A DNA stretch of 64,000 nucleotides from Loripinus fragilis (taxonomy: Eukaryota; Mollusca; Bivalvia; Lucinida; Lucinidae), in NCBI GenBank assembly GCA_964019695.1, contig OZ026524.1, positions 19,895,509 through 19,959,508 of the forward strand, read 5' to 3'. Position numbers and translations under genes: made by a program. The notes beneath the pieces were generated by a model that made no database searches, was not told the origin of the DNA, and was given only the letters and a program-made list of their open reading frames with translations. Shown here piece after piece: positions 21,714 through 32,523 of this stretch (the stretch's first letter is position 1; each line of letters starts with the position of its first letter).

Positions 21714-24700
21714 GGTATGTGGCGAGTAGGATTGACATTAGACCCTGAGATTATGCCATGTGTGGAGCATCTTAAGGTATGTGTCCAAAGGCTGTTCATA
21801 ACTTAGACAGAAGGAAACTGTATGTCGCAAGTAGGATTGACATTAGACGCTGAGAATATGCCATGTGTGGAGCATCTTAAGGTATGTGTCCAAAGGCTGT
21901 TCATAACTTAGACATAAGAAAACTGTATGTCGCGAGTAGGATTGACATTAGACGCTGAGATTATGCCATGTGTGGAGCATCTTAAGGTATGTGTTCAAGT
22001 GCTGTTCATAACTTAGACATAAGACAACTGTATGTCGCGAGTAGGAATGACATTAGACGCTGAGATTATGCCATGTGTGGAGCATCTTAAGGTATATGTT
22101 CAAGTGCTGTTCATAACTTAGACATAAGAAAACTGTATGTCGCGAGTAGGAATGACATTAGACGCTGAGATTATGCCATGTGTGGAGCATCTTAAGGTAT
22201 GTGTTCAAGTGCTGTTCATAACTTAGACATAAGAAAACTGTATGTCGCGAGTAGGATTGACATTAGACCCTGAGATTATGCCATGTGTGGAGCATCTTAA
22301 GGTATGTGTTCAAGTGATGTTCATAACTTAGACATAAGAAAACTGTATATTGCGAGTAGGATTGACATTAGACCCTGAGATTATGCCATGTGTGGAGCAT
22401 CTTAAGGTATGTGTTCAAGTGATGTTCATAACTTAGACATAAGAAAACTGTATATTGCGAGTAGGATTGACATTAGACCCTGAGATTATGCCATGTGTGG
22501 AGCATCTTAAGGTATGTGTTCAAAGGCTGTTCATAACTAAGACATAAGAAAACTGTATATCGCGAGTAGGATTGACATTAGACCCTGAGAATATGCCATG
22601 TGTGGAGCATCTTAAGGTATGTGTTCATGTGCTGTTCATAACTTAGACATATGAAAACTGTATGTCGCGAGCAGGATTGACATTAGACCCTGAGATTATG
22701 CCATGTGTGGAGCATCTTAAGGTATGTGTTCAAGTGCTGTTCATAACTTAGACATAAGAAAACTGTATGTCACGAGTAGGATTGACATTAGACGCTGAGA
22801 TTATGCCATGGGTGGAGCATCTTAAGGTATGTGTCCAAAGGCTTTTCATATTTTAGACATAAGAAAACTGTATATCCCGAGTAGGATTGACATTAGACGC
22901 TGAGATTATGACATGTGTGGAGCATCTTAAGGTATGTGTCCAAAGGCTGTTCATAACTTAGACATAAGAAAACTGTATATCGAGAGTAGGATTGACATTA
23001 GACGCTGAGATTATGCCATGTGTGGAGCATCTTAAGGTATGTGTCCGAAGGCTGTTCATAACTTAGACATAAGAAAACTGTATGTCCCGAGTAGGATTGA
23101 CATTAGACCCTGAGATTATGCCATGTGTGGAGCATCTTAAGGTATGTGTCCAAAGGCTGTTCATAACTTAGACATAAGAAAGCTGTATATCGCGGGTAGG
23201 ATTTACATTAGACCCTGAGATTATGCCATGTGTGGAGCATCTTAAGGTATTTTCCAAGGGCTGTTCATAACTTAGACATAAAAAAAACTGTATGTCGCGA
23301 GAAGGATTGACATTAGACCCTGAGAGTATGCCATGTGTGGAGCATCTTAAGGTATGTGTTCAAAGGCTGTTCATATTTTAGACATTAGAAATCTGTATAT
23401 CGCGAGTAGGATTGACATTAGACCCTGAGATTATGCCATGAGTGGAGCATCTTAAGGTATGTGTCCAAAGGCTGTTCATAACTTAGACATAAGAAAACTG
23501 TATATCGCGAGTAGGATTGACATTAGACACTGAGATTATGCCATGTGTGGAGCATCTTAAGGTATGTGTCTGAAGGCTGTTCATAACTTAGACATAAGAA
23601 AACTGTATGTCGCGAGTAGGATTGACATAAGACGCTGAGATTATGCCATGTGTGGAGCGTCTTAAGGTATGTGTCCAAAGGCTGTTCATAACTTAGACAT
23701 AAGAAAACTGTATGTCACGAGCAGGATTGACATTAAACGCTGAGATTATGCCATGTGTGGAGCATCTTAAGGTATGTGTCCAAGGGCTGTTCATAACTTA
23801 GACATAAGAAAACTGTATGTCGCGAGTAGGATTGACATTAGACCCTGAGATTATGCCATGTGTGGAGCATATTAAGGTATGTGTCCAAAGGCTGTTCATA
23901 ACTTAGACATAAGAAAACTGTATGTCGTGAGTAGGATTGACATTAGACCCTGAGATTATGCCATGTGTGGAGCATCTTAAGGTATGTGTTCAAGTGCTGT
24001 TCATAACTTAGACATAAGAAAACTGTATGTCGCGAGTAGAATTGACATTAGACCCTAAGATTATGCCATGTGTGGAGCATCTTAAGATATGTGTCCAAAG
24101 GCTATTCATAACTTAGACAGAAGGAAACTGTATGTCGCCAGTAGAAATGACATTAGAAGCTGAGATTATGCCATGTGTGGAGCATCTTAAGGTATGTGTT
24201 CAAGTGCTGTTCATAACTTAGACATAAGAAAACTGTATGTCGCGAGTAGAATTGACATTAGACCCTGTGATTATGCCATGTGTGGAGCATCTTAAGGTAT
24301 GTGTCCGAAGGCAGTTCATAACTTAGACAGAAGGAAACTGTATATCGCAAGTAGGATTGACATTAGACCCTGAGATTATGCCATGTGTGGAGCATCTTAA
24401 GGTATGTGTTCAAGGGCTGTTCATAACTTAGACATAAGAAAACTGCATGTCGCGAGTAGGATTGACATTAGACCCTGAGATTATGCCATGTGTGGAGCAT
24501 CTTAAGGTATGTGTCCAAGTGCTGTTCATAACTTAGACATAAGAAAACTGTATGTCGCGAGTAGAATTGACATTAGACCCTGAGATTATGCCATGTGTGG
24601 AGCATCTTAAGGTATGTGTTCAAGGGCTGTTCATAACTTAGACAGAAGGAAACTGTATGTCGCAAGTAGAAATGACATTAAACGCTGAGATTATGCCAAT

Positions 24701-24745
24701 TTAGGAGCATCTTAAGGTATGTGTTCAAGTGCTGTTCATAACTCA
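21714..24745 (+). repeat. Exon-5-derived 105-bp satellite, block 3
   Basis: About 29 units, somewhat more heterogeneous than block 1 toward its right end (for example CGCCAGTAGAAATGAC at ~24138, CCAATTTAGGAGC at ~24698). The donor sequence CTTAAGGTATGTGT is kept in nearly all units. Confidence 0.95.
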
Positions 24746-24984
24746 TGCACAAACACCCATTGTATATCATGAGTAGGATTGACATTTGATGATTTGATTG
24801 AGTCTTGTGTGGAGAATCTTAAAGTAAGGGTACCAGAGCTACCCAGTTCATATAAAGGGGAGGTTGGTATTGCATGCTGAGATGGCGCCTTGTGCTGAAG
24901 AATTTAATGTATGTATTCAAGATCTAGTCATAACTAAAGAACCATCAAATAGTGTGTATCATAAGAAGGCCCAGGCCTCCAGAT

Positions 24985-25110
24985 AAAAGTGCGTACTGGA
25001 AAACTATTTTCTTTATTTCTCATCCTAAACATTTGTTGTGGGTGCTCAAAAGAACTATCTCAACGAGACGGCTCTTATGAGTATCCAAAACACATGTTCA
25101 AATTGATGAA
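24985..25110. mobile_element. MITE, ACTCAAAAGAAC hairpin family (diverged)
   Basis: Contains the central hairpin GTGCTCAAAAGAACTATCTC / GAGACGGCTCTTATGAG shared with 748-930, 38022-38189 and 38792-38959. Confidence 0.6.
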
Positions 25111-25189
25111 ACAAACGCAACAGTGAATATCTTGATTAGGATTGACTTTAAATGCTAAGATTAGGTCTTGTATAGAAGGTATTAAAGTA

Positions 25190-25692
25190 AGTAAGGTTGC
25201 AAAGATCAGGAATCGATACAATCAAGTACCACACCTGACCCAGGATACCAATGGGAAAGTGACAAACTCACAGAAGACACCACAAACGAGAGCCAAAAGG
25301 TCAGCCCTTTCCCAGCAGGTGACCACGAAGCACATATAAACAGACGCGCACAAAACATAGCAAACACAAGACAGAACAAAAACATAAAAGATCCACAAAA
25401 GAAGTACCGCCTTGGAACGGTCAGTAAAGTATTTTACTGGAGGGCTTAAACCGGTTTAACGGCGCCAACCTCACCCTTAATTCAGATGTGGATCAAGACA
25501 CATAGATATTTGGTTTGCATGAAAGACCCCTAACTTATCAATGCATCATCTCCTAAAACATATAAATCAAGATATAACAAGGAGATAAAGCAAGGATAAG
25601 GACTCAACAGTAAATTAAACTGAATACCGGAGCAAAAGAAATCCAACAGGTAAACCCCAGTGGGCCCGACAAACAGCCAAAGCATCAGGCCC
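25190..25692 (-). mobile_element. Retroelement 3' UTR copy
   Basis: Minus-strand 3' end of the same retroelement family, truncated before the coding part. It begins AGTAAGTAAGGTTGC on the plus strand; the GGTT variant is shared only with the next copy, indicating that one is a duplicate of the other. Confidence 0.85.
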
Positions 25693-25814
25693 CAAAATGG
25701 AAGGAGATTGTACACACAATCCTGAGGATTGGAAAAATAAGAGCATTAAATGAAAGTGCGGGGAGACTTTTTAGGGCCGCCACGCAGCACAGACAAAACA
25801 ACTCTGATAATCAA

Positions 25815-26313
25815 AGTAAGTAAGGTTGCAAAGATCAGGAATCGATACAATCAAGTACCACACCTGACCCAGGATACCAATGGGAAAGTGACAAACTCAC
25901 AGAAGACACCACAAACGAGAGCCAAGAGGTCAGCCCTTTCCCAGCAGGTGACCACGAAGCACATATAAACAGACGCGCACAAAACATAGCAAACACAAGA
26001 CAGAACAAAAACATAAAAGATCCACAAAAGAAGTACCGTCTTGGAACGGTCAGTAAAGTATTTTACTGGAGGGCTTAAACCGGTTTAACGGCGCCAACCT
26101 CACCCTTAATTCAGATGTGGATCAAGACACATAGATATTTGGTTTGCATGAAAGACCCCTAACTTATCAATGCATCATCTCCTAAAACATATAAATCAAG
26201 ATATAACAAGGAGATAAAGCAAGGATAAGGACTCAACAGTAAATTAAACTGAATACCCGAGCAAAAGAAATCCAACAGGTAAACCCCGGTGGGCCCGACA
26301 AACAGCCAAAGCA
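25815..26313 (-). mobile_element. Retroelement 3' UTR copy, adjacent duplicate
   Basis: Nearly identical to 25190-25692, separated by ~120 bases of other sequence (AGTGCGGGGAGACTTTTTAG region). Its end at ~26313 abuts a degenerate satellite unit. Confidence 0.85.
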
Positions 26314-26551
26314 TACATAACTAAGACACAATCAAACAGTGCAATTTTATGTCAAAATTAAATTAGTTGGTGTCAAGATGGGATTTGTGTTGAGATTCTT
26401 ATTTTACAAGAGTTATAATTCAGGTACAATTAAACAATCGATTTAACAAGCAGGATTTGCCACATTTAACGATGGGGTCGTATTGGTGGAGAATCTAAAG
26501 GTTCAACAATATATCATTATCATTAGGCAGATCGTCACCACATATTAAGAG

Positions 26552-26712
26552 GATATAACATTCTTTTCCATATAATAATGTTTGGAAAGCCCTCATGTGA
26601 TAATGTGTAGAAGCTCTCACTGCGATAATGTGATGCAGCCCGAACCGCAAAGCAGTGAGGGCTCCAACACATTATCACATGAGGGCTTGGCAAACGGAAA
26701 GAATGTTATATC
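26552..26712. mobile_element. Palindromic element
   Basis: GATATAACATTCTTTTCC...GCCCTCATGTGATAATGTG versus CACATTATCACATGAGGGC...GAATGTTATATC, with inner AGCTCTCACTGC / GCAGTGAGGGCT. Confidence 0.78.
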
Positions 26713-26911
26713 GTTATTGTTATATATCTTACTTTCAAGCCCAAGAAGTGACAAATATTTTTATCCAATTGTATGCAGAAATGTCCACCGTTGCACCATG
26801 AACATACAACGAAAAAAATAAAAAAATAATAACAGAAACATGAAACATGTAGATAACTCCTAGCCCTTGTTTCAGATTGTCCTGGCTACGTCTTCAGTTT
26901 ATCAATAAAAG

Positions 26912-27106
26912 CACCAGATAGACGGCAATGGTAAAACGTTAATACTATCGACAAACGTAGATCAAAATCGTTAGAAAAAGAGTTGTTTTTGATTGCTGTT
27001 TGTCGCCCTACTGGTGACAAATGGCAATCGAAAACACTGTTTCAAGCGATTTGTGATACGCGTTCGTCGATTGTTCAAAGCTTTTTCGATTGCCGCCTAT
27101 CCGGTG
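26912..27106. mobile_element. MITE, ATAGGCGGCAAT family, copy 1
   Basis: Ends CACCAGATAGACGGCAAT and ATTGCCGCCTATCCGGTG are inverted. Shares the internal GCCATTTGTCACC-type stem with 29286-29480. Confidence 0.75.
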
Positions 27107-27382
27107 TGATAATTGGGCGTATTTACGGTAATTGAAATAGTTTTGTCCTTTCTCCATAAAACATTAGGGATGGCATCTTAACTTGCATACGATGGCCTTG
27201 ACCAGGCTGAAATGCAAATGAAGCTCTCTGTTGCCATGAAGTAATGGGTTGAAGCCTGCGGCTAGTGATTGGTCAACGATCAGTCGAATTGCAACACATT
27301 TAATTAATAAGGAATGTACAACTGTCAGCGATTGAAACGCGTCAAGTTTCTATAATAAACACTTATAATGTATATAACAATG

Positions 27383-27611
27383 CTACTTCGTGCCAACCAA
27401 GAGTGAAAGTGACGTAATATTTTGTTTACAGTTGCTAAGTTAAACATTAACTGGTACACTCCACTTGAGCTAACTCGAATCGATAGATCACTTGTGTATT
27501 AATCCTATCCAGAGGATATAATTAATACACAAGTGGTCTATCGATTATGGGTACATGATAACTTTGTAGACATAACATGAAGTCACTGTCACTCTTGGCT
27601 GGCAGGACAGT
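27383..27611. mobile_element. MITE, CTGTCCTGCCAGCC family, copy 1
   Basis: Left GTGCCAACCAAGAGTGAAAG, right CTGTCACTCTTGGCTGGCAG, centre palindrome CACTTGTGTATTAATCCTAT / ATTAATACACAAGTG. Other copies at 31602, 41805 and 44337. Confidence 0.8.
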
Positions 27612-27677
27612 ACTTAATATGTAAACCACAATTTTCAATCTATGGCGGTACATCAATCACAGGCACTGACGTCATGT

Positions 27678-27915
27678 GGGCCTCGTCGCGACAAAACCTG
27701 TCTTCGGGGTTTCCGACAAAGTGAGATTCAAACCAGCCTGCCCAGCTACAGAGACTAGCTAGAAAAAATAAAATTTCGCTTGTAGAAAGCTTAGACATGG
27801 TACTTTACAAAACGCGAATAACAAAGGCGCTGATCAGACTGCGCGGATGCGCAGGCTGGTCTGCGCCTGTGTTGTTCGCAAACCCCAGAAGACAGGTTTT
27901 TTCGCGTCGAGGCCC
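27678..27915. mobile_element. MITE, AAACCTGTCTT / GCGCAGACC family, copy 2
   Basis: GGGCCTCGTCGCGACAAAAC ... GAAGACAGGTTTTTTCGCGT and GAGGCCC are inverted ends; inner TGATCAGACTGCGCGGATG. Same family as 4365-4588. Confidence 0.75.
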
Positions 27916-28161
27916 ATGTGATAATGATACAGTGTAGTTATTAAGTTTGTAAGCAATGATTGCTCAAATGAGCCTGTTTCTTTGAACACTCTCATCAGAG
28001 CCGTTGCTGCTCCAAAACACAAAGAGGGCTGTGACTGCCCAGTGCCTCTGGCCTCTGGCTCAATCTGATTACTACATTATTTCTAAGTTCAAATAATAAT
28101 TTAGTTTATATGCTATCAATTCCGAAATTCCAAGAACTTGCACATATCTCTATTTCTACAG

Positions 28162-28421
28162 CTCCTTGATGATACTACTTTCGTCCAGGCATACATCGAA
28201 TCCGCTATCTTAGCCTGCCAAGAGGCAGTACTGAAGGACCCATCCTTCTACAACAATGGTACTGGCGAGCCCCCTGCTTTTATCACCAGTGACCTTTGCC
28301 CCTCGGATTGCTCTGGTCATGGCAGATGTGTGCGAGGAACATGTCAATGTGAAACTGGATATATTGGAAATGACTGTGTGATTGATTCAACCAAACCTCC
28401 AACACTGTTTAACATTGTTGG
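28162..28421 (+). CDS. VWDE-like: VWDE-like exon 6 (EGF-like domain)
   Basis: Residues 292-378. Acceptor TATTTCTACAG ends at 28161; donor GTTGG|GTAAAT at 28422, phase 2. The first part ([20 protein letters not shown]) is predicted helical with one Cys; the second part is a complete EGF-like domain, six Cys at residues 337, 341, 347, 352, 354 and 363 (C-x3-C-x5-C-x4-C-x-C-x8-C) with the usual SGHG and GYIG motifs. EGF domains act extracellularly with three disulfides. The exon ends [10 protein letters not shown], which leads into exon 7. Confidence 0.92.
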
Positions 28422-29148
28422 GTAAATATACCTTGCGTCAAAAGTTAAACACTATCTAAATGATTTCTGAGAAAAACAGAGAAACTTTCTAAATATGAAT
28501 TTATACTTGTTATATTTATGCAAGTGGTGACAATTTATGGCAAATTTTGATTCGATAAGCATTAAGGTTTATGGCAAGGCATGTCAAAATGCACATACCC
28601 CTAAAATTCCCCAATTAACTATCCCTTTGTGCCATTTTCATACCACTTCGAGGTAAAAATTGTAAGTGTTATAGTTTCCAAAACCCAAAACATCTTCTGT
28701 CTGTAAATTCCAGATGAATATCTTTGATAGAACAAAAGAAATGGAGGTTAAAGAATGGCATGTCATAAAGTGAAAATGCAAAAATTAGAAACTTGTGATT
28801 AACAGGCTTGTCTGAGTATACACTTGTCAAAATGCTACATTGTTGGAAATCACATGTCGTGGCTCATTTCATAAATAAAGTTCTGACCACATTTTACATA
28901 ACACGTTTGGTGGGAACAAATAACGCCATGACGTCCATAGCAAGAGTGCAAATTTTCATTGAATAAACAAACTTTGAAGGCAAAATATTCGTACTTAAAA
29001 TGTCATAATTATGAAAAACAGAATTTTACCCTCTTGATTATTTCACAATAAAGTTATTTAACTCATCAAAAGCTAATTTAATAAATTTCATATGTTTTGC
29101 TCACTCGTGTAAAATCGTCTATATTCTGATTCCAAATTTCATTTGTAG
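28422..29148. other. Intron 6
   Basis: A partial GACATG / CACATGTCGTGGCTC-type MITE end lies at 28803-28867. No other feature was recognised. Confidence 0.5.
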
Positions 29149-29275
29149 AACTAATATGAGAAACAAAGAGGCAGATATCTGTGATGTACAGCATCGTCCC
29201 TGCCAGATGGTATACGTCATCGGTGAAAATATCAGAGAGCATAACACAGGGAAATGCCATCTAGAAGAACTGGAG
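29149..29275 (+). CDS. VWDE-like: VWDE-like exon 7 (short, inferred)
   Basis: Residues 378-420. It was found by phase: exon 6 ends in phase 2, acceptor CATTTGTAG ends at 29148, and the following frame gives ADICDVQHRPCQMVYVIG then HNTGKCHLEELE before donor GAG|GTATAG at 29276, phase 0, which fits exon 8. The CDV-x3-PC-x2-V-V-G pattern resembles the post-EGF part of VWDE. The donor is weak (no G at +5), and a transposon starts 11 bases after the exon. The ORF closes immediately in the intron (TAG at 29279). Confidence 0.75.
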
Positions 29276-29285
29276 GTATAGATAT

Positions 29286-29480
29286 CACGCTGGATAGGCG
29301 GCAATTAAAAAAGTACATGCTATCCACGAACGTAGATTTAAAAAAAACAGCTAGAAACAGAGTTTTTCGTTGCCATTTGTCACCCAATAGCAACAAGTGC
29401 CACTTGAAAGCACTGTTTCTAGAGATTTTAATCCGCATTAATCAATTTTAAGAGTGTTTTTGATTGCCGCCTATATGGTG
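29286..29480. mobile_element. MITE, ATAGGCGGCAAT family, copy 2
   Basis: CACGCTGGATAGGCGGCAAT at the left and ATTGCCGCCTATATGGTG at the right; same family as 26912-27106. Starts 11 bases after the end of exon 7, within the first bases of its intron. Confidence 0.78.
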
Positions 29481-29564
29481 TGGTTATACATATTTGTAAA
29501 CCTTTGAGATGTTTGTTGTTGTGGGGTGTCTGGTGTCATTTTTCTCAAGTGTGTAGCCTAAAGT

Positions 29565-30073
29565 AAGTAAGGGTGCAAAGATCAGGAATCGATACAATCA
29601 AGTACCACACCTGACCCAGGATACTAATGGGAAAGTGACAACTCACAGTTGGACACCACAAACGAGAGCCAAGAGGTCAGCCCTTTCCCAGCAGGTGGCC
29701 ACAAGGCACAAATAAACAGACGCTAACAAAGGCATAGCAAACACAAGACAGAAAAAACAGAAAAGATCCACAAAAGAAGTACCGCCTTGGAATGGTCAGG
29801 AAAATATTTTACTAGAGGGCTTAAACTGGTTTAACGGCGCCAACCTCACCCTTAATTCAGGTGTGGATCAAGACACATAGATATTTGGTTTGCATGAAAG
29901 ACCCCTGACTTATCAATGAATAATCTTCTAAAACATATAAATCAAGATATATCAAGGAGATAGAGCAAAGATAAGGACTCAACAGTAAATAAAACTGAAT
30001 ACCGGAGCAAAAGAAATCCAACAGGTAAACCCCAGTGGGCCCGACAAACAGCCAAAGCATTAGGCTCCTACCC
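29565..30073 (-). mobile_element. Retroelement 3' UTR copy
   Basis: Minus-strand 3' end of the common family (GTAAGTAAGGGTGCAAAG ... CGACAAACAGCCAAAGC), truncated before the coding part, with several small differences (for example GTTGGACACC), so a separate older insertion. Confidence 0.85.
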
Positions 30074-30382
30074 CCTAAAGTCTGAAATATACTCTCTCAG
30101 TACGATGATACCAATAAATTGTGGTGTTTTGCTTAAAATATTAGGTGTGGATACTCAAAGAAATTCCCTTTAAGGAGACTATTTCCATTGGTATTAACAT
30201 CAGATATTTTCACCTGATTCGTATCTCGTGATAGTAATAGCATAGCTTCATAAAACTTAATATGTTTATAGAGGGGCATATGTACAGTAGATAATTATGT
30301 ATTTAGGCGAAGAAATTAACTACCATAGTTACAATGGAAAATGAAACGGTTAAATGCCTGTCTGTCCATGTACCCGATTTCA

Positions 30383-30590
30383 GGGAACCCAGTGTCTCAG
30401 TGGTGGATTAACTTTCTCAAGACAGAGATGCTGCTGGTTCGAGCCTCACCAGCGTCACTGCATTGTGTCCTTAAACAAGACACATTTACCCTTGCTTTGT
30501 ACTGATTCAACCCTGAAAGACTCACCCATACATACGGGTACTTAAAATTGTACACTGGAATGTAAAGTACAAAATCAAATCAAGCTTAGA
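30383..30590 (+). mobile_element. tRNA-derived SINE
   Basis: A-box-like TGTCTCAGTGGTGG (30392-30405) and a perfect B-box core GGTTCGAGCC (30436-30445) are spaced as in tRNA genes, then CATTGTGTCCTTAAACAAGA and CTGATTCAACCC body sequence common in mollusc SINEs. The head does not fold into a full cloverleaf, so it is not a tRNA gene. Confidence 0.65.
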
Positions 30591-30751
30591 TGTAGAGCCC
30601 TTCAATAACCCTCAAAAATAAAATCATAGCTTTATTAAGTAGGTGGAAATAGCATAGCAGACTAGCAGACAGAAGGATGGATGGGCGGAGGCAATAACAG
30701 TATCCCCTTTGAATGTTTTGATATGAGTGTAATGGAGTAAATTATCTTTAA

Positions 30752-30992
30752 CTGAGCGGCGACATGGGATTTCCAATAATGTGGCATTTTCACAAGTGTA
30801 GACTCAGACGAGCCTGTGCAGCCCCATTGTAAGCTTTGAAACTCCAAATATTGCTCAGTCAGTAGCTTAACACTCATAGAATATTCAAGCGACTTGCAAT
30901 GGCTCTGATCAGACAGCGCATATGCGCAGGCTGATCTGAGGCTTTGCTGGTCGCAAATACCACACTGTTGGAAAACTAATGTCGCAGCTCAA
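30752..30992. mobile_element. MITE, GCGGCGACATGGGATT family
   Basis: Left ACTGAGCGGCGACATGGG...AATAATGTGGCATTTTC, right ACACTGTTGG...AATGTCGCAGCTCA, inner TGATCAGACAGCGCATATGC. Related element at 46001-46230. Confidence 0.7.
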
Positions 30993-31601
30993 TTCTTGTT
31001 TGCAGATAAGTTCAGAGGTATGGTAATCATGTAGGTTGTTGAATATATCAATTCTTCTATAATGTTTATGTTTCATATTAAAAAATCGTCTGCTCTGGTC
31101 ACTGAAATTTTGTACATGCTTGGACAGCAACTCAAAATACAAAAGCTTTCAGATGGTATAGGACTAATTAATTGATTGCTATTCTTCGTTACTTTGTAAT
31201 ACATTTCATTTACATTTTACTATCATTTAACCTTTATGTGACCTATTAGATAAATAAAAAAAATAAGAAAGGGAAATTTTGTAGAATCATACAACCAACA
31301 CTTACAACGAATGATGAGGTCTGTTCATGAACTCTAAGAAAACGTGCTAAGAATACCAGGCCCCTAGCAACAGATTGAGAGGTGTTTAGTTTGATAGTGT
31401 TCATGAGAGAATATATTTGGAACAAAATTGAAAAAAGTCATTAGATGGCAATAAACATCGTTGATCCAGAGGTGGGACAGGGGCTCTTGACCACCAACCC
31501 CGCCCCTAAAAAATAAATTCCTCACCTGGCGCCAGCATCAGCCCACAAGTGAAATGACATTTTGCTAGCAGCCTGATGTAGTCCCATTTAGAATATTGGT
31601 A
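30993..31601. other. Intron 7 stretch without gene
   Basis: AT-rich; no repeat boundary or exon could be supported. Confidence 0.5.
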
Positions 31602-31827
31602 TTGTTGTGCCAACCAAGAGTGACAGTGATGTAATAGAATATTTACAATTGTTAAGTATAGCATTAACTTGTACACTCCACTTTTGCTAACGCGAATTGA
31701 TAGATCACTTGTGTATTAATCTTATCCTGTGGATAGGATTAATACACAAGTGATATATCGATTATAAGTCCCTAATAAATTAGTTAACAAACATTACGTC
31801 ACTGTCACTTTTGGCTGGCAGGACAGT
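31602..31827. mobile_element. MITE, CTGTCCTGCCAGCC family, copy 2
   Basis: GTGCCAACCAAGAGTGACAG at the left, CTGTCACTTTTGGCTGGCAG and GACAGTA at the right, centre palindrome of ATTAATACACAAGTGATATA. Confidence 0.82.
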
Positions 31828-32130
31828 AGGTATCCCCTTTCCCCTCTGTAAAAATTTGTAAATTATACAAATCTAAATTTGTGGACCTCCCTGACAAAAC
31901 ATTCTCGATAAGTTCCTGATAAATACATTTATCATATGACGTCGCGTCTGGGAATAAAATAACGCCATGCAATAAAATTGATAAACCACTAGTGGTTTAT
32001 AGATTTTCTGGAAACGTTATGATGTCCATAACATTGTTGCATACATAATTACAAAAGAATGACATTTTTACGCCAGAAATGAAATTTCAAAATAATCATA
32101 ATGTCATGTGATAAATAGAATCTATCATTC

Positions 32131-32250
32131 GTGCTCTTGTTGTATTGAATTTATTTAACTCGTTGCAAAAAAGAGATAAAATGCTCGGCAAGTCTCGCAT
32201 TTTATCTCTTTTCCCCAACTGGTTTGATAAATTCAATAAAACATGAGCAC
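32131..32250. mobile_element. Palindromic element
   Basis: GTGCTCTTGTTGTATTGAAT...AAAGAGATAAAATGC and GCATTTTATCTCTTT...ATTCAATAAAACATGAGCAC are inverted arms. Degenerate relatives of one end at 34500-34550 and 40430-40475. Confidence 0.72.
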
Positions 32251-32414
32251 TCTTGAAAGATCCTCTATATCTTCAACAGGGGGAGCATTCAGTTAAGATC
32301 CTCTATGAAAAACTACCCAGCACGCAAAGAGTTAATGGGTATGTAAACAAGGGAAGAGAAACAAGGGTTGAAATGATCTTTAAACTTTTACTTGTATCAT
32401 GATTCTTTTTTCAG

Positions 32415-32523
32415 TTTGAGAATGGAAATTTTGCTCCGACAGGAAAGATTTTTGAAACCAATCAGGACTATGACACAATGAACGACGTCATATGTACAAT
32501 GCCCACAAAGGCTCAAGTTAATG
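32415..32523 (+). CDS. VWDE-like: VWDE-like exon 8
   Basis: Residues 421-457. Acceptor CTTTTTTCAG ends at 32414; donor AATG|GTGAGC at 32524, phase 1. The peptide starts FENGNFAPTGKIFETNQDYD and ends VICTMPTKAQVN. Only this frame is open and it agrees with the phases of exons 7 and 9. It has a single Cys, probably paired with one in exon 7 or 9 (inference). No independent domain is recognised. Confidence 0.78.

Larger units (their letters stand above)
24746..26480 (+). repeat. Degenerate right edge of the satellite, invaded by mobile elements
   Basis: Recognisable but decayed units at 24746-24985, 25120-25190 (GATTAGGATTGACTTTAAA) and 26313-26480 (CATAACTAAGACACAATC). They are closer to exon 5 and its intron start than to the homogenised satellite, as are the left-edge units at 10160-10420. 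Interrupted by an inverted-repeat element (24985-25110) and two retroelement 3' ends. Confidence 0.75.

Noticed and set aside
10400..24745. CRISPR-like array of direct repeats
   Set aside because: Units are contiguous 105-base copies with no unique spacers, in an intron of an animal gene.
30383..30455. tRNA gene
   Set aside because: A and B boxes are present but no complete cloverleaf is visible, and the downstream body is SINE-like.
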